A DNA stretch of 42,500 nucleotides from Neocallimastix lanati (nom. inval.) (lineage: Eukaryota; Neocallimastigomycota; Neocallimastigomycetes; Neocallimastigales; Neocallimastigaceae). This document shows positions 37,404-42,500 of this stretch, piece after piece. Positions within the stretch are counted from its first letter, which is position 1. Every line of letters starts with the position of its first letter. Location of the stretch: assembly GCA_016946835.1 (NCBI GenBank), contig JACVTC010000004.1, forward strand, positions 1,760,001 to 1,802,500, given 5' to 3'. Position numbers and translations under genes: made by a program. Under the pieces are notes generated by a model. That model searched no databases. It was given only the letters and a program-made list of their open reading frames with translations, and was not told where the DNA came from.

Positions 37404-38788
37404 TGCTATTTCAATGATACTTTTTATACATTAATTATTTGATTTTAGTGGTTTAAATAATACTAGTATTACAGAATTACCACCAAATATATTCAAATTA
37501 GAACGTTTAGAATTATTGTAAGCTAAAAGTTATATTAATATGAATTAATAAATAATAAATGATTTATAATGAAATCATATTACTTATATAGAAAATATTT
37601 TAACATATTTTGCATAGTCATGTTTATAATAATCCTCAATTGAATGCAAATATTATTAGATTTGGTAATGGTAATACAATTATTAAAGATTGCAATTTTG
37701 AAATAACAAATATCAGTTGTTATCAAACTGGTACATGTAATAATATAAAGCCAAACTTATATCCTGAATGTTCAAATAATGTAATTATTGACATAAAGAA
37801 TTCACAAACTGAAACTAAAAAGGTATCAGAAGAAAAACCAAATGAAGAAAAAAAGGATAATTCTGGGGGAAATTCAAATACAGTACTTATTATTATTGGG
37901 ATAATTCTTATTATTCTTCTTGTAATATTAATTGGTGCCATCTTCTATCGTAAGAATAGTAATAATACTAAAACCAAAGAAAATGATACTGATAATGAAA
38001 AACACGAGAACAATAATACTAAAAATGAAACAGCTAAAAATAATAATCCTAAAGGACCAAATTCACCAATTATACCAGTTAGTCCTACTCTATCATCCAC
38101 AATAAATAGTAATGGATCTAATGAAAGTATAATTAATAAAAATGATATTACTTCAATAAATAATATGAGTTTCATTGCTAGTAGCCCGCAGTTAGGACAA
38201 TTACCAATTTTAAATCAAAATAATATCTATCCATCCACTGGAATGAATCTAACTAGTCCACAATTACCTATGATTGCAAACAATCCTCTCAATGGAATTA
38301 ATATTACAACTAGCCCACAATTATCTATGGGTACTCAAAATAATTTCTTACCAACTACATCAGGAATGGTTATTAATAATATTAATTCTAAATTAAATGG
38401 AAATCATATGTCACTCATTAATAATCCAGCAATGCCAATTATGGGATCACCAATTCAAAATCCTAGTATACCAATAATTTCTTCTCCAATTCAAAATTCA
38501 GCCATATTACAATTACCAATTTCATCATCAATTCAAAATCCAAATATGACGGTTGTCGCTCCAGTTAGAATTGAATATAATACGCAAAATCCAGAAATAT
38601 ATAATAAGATTGAACTTCCACCTCCATATATTGATAACGGTACAAAAAAGATATTTAACGATAATAAAGATATATTTGCTCTTGAAAATCAACTATTAAA
38701 TCAAAATCAAAATCAAAATCAAAATCAAAATCAAAATCAAAATCAAAATCAAAATCAAAATCAAAATCAAAATCGAAATCAAAACTAA
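35716..38788 (+). CDS. Leucine-rich-repeat type I membrane protein with Asn/Gln-rich cytosolic tail, ten exons
   Basis: Exons 35716-35897, 36020-36085, 36186-36254, 36347-36415, 36555-36623, 36756-36821, 36947-37006, 37217-37288, 37449-37517 and 37618-38788 give 630 residues. The signal peptide is about 1-22, followed by a Cys-bearing N-cap (Cys 27, 42, 43, 50). About eight LRRs follow (for example DLRDNQLTEFPSHFNRLKRM). A four-Cys C-cap (266-292), an acidic stem, one transmembrane helix (about 329-351, IIIGIILIILLVILIGAIF) and a cytosolic tail complete it. The tail has repeated SPQL motifs, IQNP repeats, a PPPY motif and a terminal run of about 16 Asn-Gln pairs. The topology suggests a surface adhesion or recognition receptor without a kinase; the ligand is unknown. 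Every intron is phase 2, placed after the conserved Leu/Ile closing each repeat. Exon joining is secure because all phases agree. Confidence 0.88.
37369..37398. repeat. Poly-T run in the eighth intron of the LRR gene
   Basis: About 30 uninterrupted T, upstream of the exon 9 acceptor at 37447-37448. Confidence 0.8.
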
Positions 38789-39027
38789 AACTAAGAATAA
38801 AATTTTTTAAAAAAAAAAAAAAATTGAAAATAAATAATTATAATAAAAAATTATTAAAATCACAAAACTGTGTATTTTTATAATTAATATATATTCATAA
38901 TTTTATAATGTATATATAATAATATATAATAATTAAATATGTTATAATTATATATATATATTAAAATAAATGAATAAAAAACTATTAACCATCATGAAAA
39001 TTAAAAAAATAATAATATTAATATTAA

Positions 39028-39121
39028 TAAAATAAAATAAAATAAAATAAAATAAAATAAAATAAAATAAAATAAAATAAAATAAAATAAAATAAAATAA
39101 AATAGAATAAAATAAAATAAA
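39028..39121. repeat. AAAAT pentanucleotide array
   Basis: About 18 AAAAT units with one G substitution near 39104, the same unit as in the channel-gene intron. Confidence 0.9.
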
Positions 39122-39166
39122 AGCAATGAAGAATTATAATAATAATATAATAATAATATTATTATT

Positions 39167-39203
<37 letters not shown>

Positions 39204-39720
39204 CATTTTTATTTTTCTTTTATTTATATATATTTATATATTTATATTTGTAATAATAAATTAAATAAATAAATAATAGTATAAAAAAAAAGAAATTTAT
39301 TTTTAAACATTTTATTTTTGTTTTTATTTTTTTATGAAAATTTTATTTATTAAATTTTATTATTTTTTACAATGTTAGTAAGTTATTAATTAATTTATTT
39401 AAGGATATTAAATAAGATTACTATTTAAACCCTTGATTCGAGAATAATAAATACCATATTATTTTCTTTACAGATGTTATTTCTTTGTTTTATTTTATTA
39501 AATTTCTTTGGTAGAAATAATTTCAATTCACTTTCATACCTTAATTATTTTAAAATTTTTATAATAATATTACATTGGTTTCTTTTTTTTTTTTTTTTTT
39601 TTTTTTTATTTTTATAAAATTATATACTTAATAATAAAGTATTATTAATTTAAATAATAGTTTTCAGTATATATTTATAAAAATATTTTTTTCATTTATA
39701 ATATAATAAATATTTTATAA

Positions 39721-39758
39721 TTAATAAAGAAAGTGGAAGTGTATTCTCTTCCTTGTCT
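39721..39758. repeat. Short dispersed motif, copy B, next to an A-run
   Basis: TTAATAAAG, TGGAAGTG, ATTCT, CTTCCTTGTCT, followed by about 22 A. It is homologous to 2426-2462. GGAAG and CTTCC could pair as a short hairpin. On the minus strand it begins with a T-run and AGAC, like an acceptor site. Confidence 0.45.
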
Positions 39759-39821
39759 AAAAAAAAAAAAAAAAAAAAAAATTACTATTAAAAATTTTAC
39801 AATATAAATACTAACATAAAA

Positions 39822-39975
39822 TAATACAAATTTATAATTATTTACTTAATAATTTGTAATAACATTAATTATATAGAATTTTTATAACTAAATTACAGTA
39901 ATACAAATTTATAATTATTTACTTAACAATTTGTAATAACATTAATTATATAGAATTTTTATAACTAAATAACAG
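39822..39975. repeat. 77-bp tandem duplication
   Basis: Two adjacent copies beginning TAATACAAATTTATAATTAT, offset by 77 bases, with two or three differences. Confidence 0.9.
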
Positions 39976-40130
39976 TTTAGTATTTTAATTATAACTATTT
40001 TAATATTTATAATATACAATTATTTATAGTGAACTAAATTTTTATATATTTTTTAAAACTTGATATTAAATTTAAAATTTAAATATATATATATATTAAT
40101 TTTCGTTATTTTCTTTAGTATATATTTATG

Positions 40131-40178
<48 letters not shown>

Positions 40179-40344
40179 TAAGCATTATATATATAAATCT
40201 TTTATGCTTCTTTTTTATTTGGTTTGATGAATTGATGAAAAAGAAAATAAATAAATATAAATATACATATATATATTAATATTGAACATTTGAAAATTTG
40301 AAAATTTGAAAAATTTCTACTATTTAATAAAAAGATATCCCATT

Positions 40345-40496
40345 TTAAATCATAATTTCAGTACTGTTTTCAAATATCGGATTATAATCACCATCAGCAC
40401 GATATTGAATTTTAATTCCAACTAATTCTTCAATTCTATCACAATCGAGGATATCTTTTTTTTTTATTTTTTTTTTATTTTATTTTATTTTATTTT

Positions 40497-40528
<32 letters not shown>

Positions 40529-40889
40529 TTATATATATTACACATTGAAAAAAAAAAAAAAAAAAAAAAAATTAGAATTAAAATTAAAATAATATAAAAA
40601 AAATATAAATTAATTAATATTTTATAAAATTTTTAAAGAAAAAAAAAATATATATATATATATAATATTTTATTATACATTATATTTTCGAAACTTACTT
40701 GCATTAAATCTTTCTAAAATATCGACTTGAGTACTTAACTTGGAAGCAATACTTTCACAAACATCACCTTCTTGTATTTCATAAAAGTCATAATTAAAAT
40801 CTAATGAAGAATAATAGGAGTCAGGATAAATGCAAACTTCAATATTTTCGGTAAATGGTTTACTACAATCAATTACTTTTTAATTATTT

Positions 40890-40921
<32 letters not shown>

Positions 40922-41201
40922 ATTTTGTTAGACGTCATTCATATATGAAAATATAAAGTATTTTTATATATATTATAATTATGAATTAGTGGTTTATATA
41001 TGTAATAATCTTCATATACTTACATGGATTTAAAACATTTATGTCCTTTGGTCTTAAAAGCTTTTTAGGACCATATGTAATTAAATCGCAAGTTTGACCA
41101 TTCTTAAAAATGACATGTTTAGCACAATGAAATCCTATAGCATAGATTTGTGTAACACAGATAAATAAACCAGCAAGTACAGAAAAATTGAAAAGTTTCA
41201 T
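40345..41201 (-). CDS. Small secreted protein with two LysM modules, three exons
   Basis: Exons 41201-41024, 40875-40699 and 40454-40345 join to 154 residues; donors are GTAAGT, and split codons TTA and AAT rejoin in phase. It starts with a signal peptide (MKLFNFSVLAGLFI, about 21 residues). LysM 1 is KHVIFKNGQTCDLIT to INVLNPLIDC. LysM 2 is FYEIQEGDVCESIASKL to DILERFNANILDC, which matches the usual Y.(V/I)..GD.C..IA......L...N pattern ending in DC. Cysteines are spaced as in fungal LysM proteins. LysM domains bind N-acetylglucosamine polymers (chitin or peptidoglycan). Having no other domain, it resembles fungal LysM effectors. In a rumen fungus it might coat its own chitin or bind bacterial wall, which is inference. 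It lies tail-to-tail with the LRR gene. Confidence 0.85.
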
Positions 41202-41990
41202 TTTTTTTTTTTTTTATTCTTTATATATTATTTTTATATTGATATTAAAATAATAATAATAAAAAAAAAATTAATTATTATGTTTAGATAATATTTATAA
41301 TTCATAAAAAAAAAAATAATAAAATAAAAATTAATTATTATGTTTAGGTAATATTTATAATTCACAAAAAAAAAAAAAAAAAAATTAAATATATTTACTC
41401 TATATGATTTATATTTATAATAGATATTTAATATTTAATACTTTATTGATTACTTTTAAAATTTTAATTTAATTTTATTTTTTATTATTTTAAATTTATT
41501 TTATTTTATTTAATTCGTTTTTTTTTTAAACATTCATTCCATGTATTTATATACTCAAAAAAAATCCTATATATATATTAGATAATTTTAACTTATTATT
41601 ATTAATTAATTAAATTAAAATTGTTTGTAATACCAAAAAAATAAAAATATGCATATACTATTTAATTACTTTTTTCATATAATTAAATTTTTGAAGAAAA
41701 ATAAAATAAAAAAAAAAAAACGGCCATTTTTCTATAAAAAGCAATTACTTAACGGTAATTATTTATATATATATAAATAATATTATATAATTCGATAAAA
41801 GTTATTTATTTTATTTTATTTTATTTTATTTTATTTTATTATATCTTATTCAATCTGTACTTTAATATTTATATTTCAACTATTTATTTTATTTTATTTT
41901 ATTTTATTTTATTCAATCTGTACTTTTTTTTTTGTATAATATTATACTATTTATTTATTTGTATTTTATTGTATTATATTTATTTTATTG

Positions 41991-42040
<50 letters not shown>

Positions 42041-42396
42041 TTTCTTATACATAATACATAATATCTTATTTAATAATCATATTATTTTTTTTTTAAAAAA
42101 AATAATTATTTCCATATATATAAATATTTCAATAATTAAATGGGAAAGAGTTAATTATAATTTTTTATTATTAAAATAAAAAAACCCATAATGTTTAAAT
42201 TAACAACACAATAATGGTAATTTTTTTTTCTTTAAATAATATAGATATCTATTTTTTTTTTTATCTTTTTTTAGTAATAAAAAACTTTTTAAAATATTAT
42301 ATATATATTTGATTTTTAAATAGAAAAATTTAAAATATCATTTATTACCAAAAAAAAAAAAAAAGTTTTATTATTTTTATGCAAAAAATATATAAA

Positions 42397-42433
<37 letters not shown>

Positions 42434-42500
42434 TTCCTTTCTAAATAAGAGTTTCATTTTAGTAATACTGCAGATTATTAAATAATATAATTTAATCAAT
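41202..42500. other. AT-rich upstream region of the LysM gene, gene-free
   Basis: A 60-bp near-duplication (TTAATTATTATGTTTAG) lies at about 41268 and 41328. TTTTA arrays occur at about 41803-41840 and 41885-41912, each followed by TTATTCAATCTGTACTTT. A run of 47 T lies at 41993-42039 and TA units at about 42399-42424. The apparent frame starting at 41988 is encoded by poly-T and is not a gene. Confidence 0.5.
41993..42039. repeat. Poly-T run of 47
   Basis: Uninterrupted T homopolymer, read directly. Confidence 0.9.

Larger units (their letters stand above)
38789..40344. other. Convergent intergenic region between LRR and LysM genes
   Basis: No gene is supported. A frame at about 39476 (MLFLCFILLNFFG) looks like a signal peptide after an acceptor-like TTTACAG, but no continuation is found. 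Repeats within are listed separately. Confidence 0.5.

Noticed and set aside
39476-39600. Signal-peptide-like frame MLFLCFILLNFFG after an acceptor-like TTTACAG
   Set aside because: It runs into poly-T-encoded Phe and has no upstream or downstream partner exon.
41988-42179. 63-codon frame starting with poly-Phe
   Set aside because: Driven by the 47-T run; the remainder is Ile/Asn/Lys-rich AT sequence.

Overview
The window reads as nuclear DNA of an anaerobic gut fungus (Neocallimastigomycota), by inference from sequence alone. Intergenic DNA and introns are almost pure A+T, with long poly-A/poly-T runs and AAT, AAAAT and TTTAT tracts. Exons are visibly richer in G+C. Genes are cut by many short GT-AG introns, and proteins carry Asn/Gln runs. 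The gene set fits: a fungal-type MscS channel with an EF-hand, an ESCRT-III subunit, a secreted LysM protein, and an axonemal (flagellar) protein expected in a fungus with flagellated zoospores. Dictyostelids share the composition but lack flagella.

Layout. 180-1485 (+): complete four-exon Snf7/Vps32 ESCRT-III subunit. About 2906-4264 (-): an unusual coiled-coil protein with a duplicated domain, interrupted only by TGA codons and with base composition unlike its neighbours, inside a cluster of AT repeats. About 6748-10371 (+): multi-exon gene resembling the ciliary protein CFAP119/CCDC189. 10871-15355 (-): one two-exon gene for a 1429-residue protein with an N-terminal Ras-like domain whose guanine-binding motifs are degenerate, followed by a huge Asn-rich tail; it converges on the previous gene. 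15356-29051: about 13.7 kb with no convincing gene. It holds minisatellites (17-bp and 46-bp units), microsatellites, a few isolated exon-like relics, and one striking patch of about 50% G+C at 23646-23755. 29052-32478 (+): four-exon MscS-like channel with a 280-bp AAAAT array just inside its last intron. 32479-35715: repeats and a decayed coding-like relic. 35716-38788 (+): ten-exon leucine-rich-repeat membrane protein in which each internal exon is about one repeat. 40345-41201 (-): three-exon secreted protein with two LysM modules, convergent with the LRR gene. The rest is repeats.

How the genes relate: there is no operon-like or pathway grouping. They cover independent eukaryotic functions: membrane remodelling (Snf7), flagellum, signalling (Ras-like), calcium/osmotic response (MscS-EF) and cell surface or secreted recognition (LRR, LysM). 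Exon coordinates were derived by hand, requiring GT-AG ends, reading-frame continuity and protein-family continuity. Family names come from recall of the families; no database search was possible.
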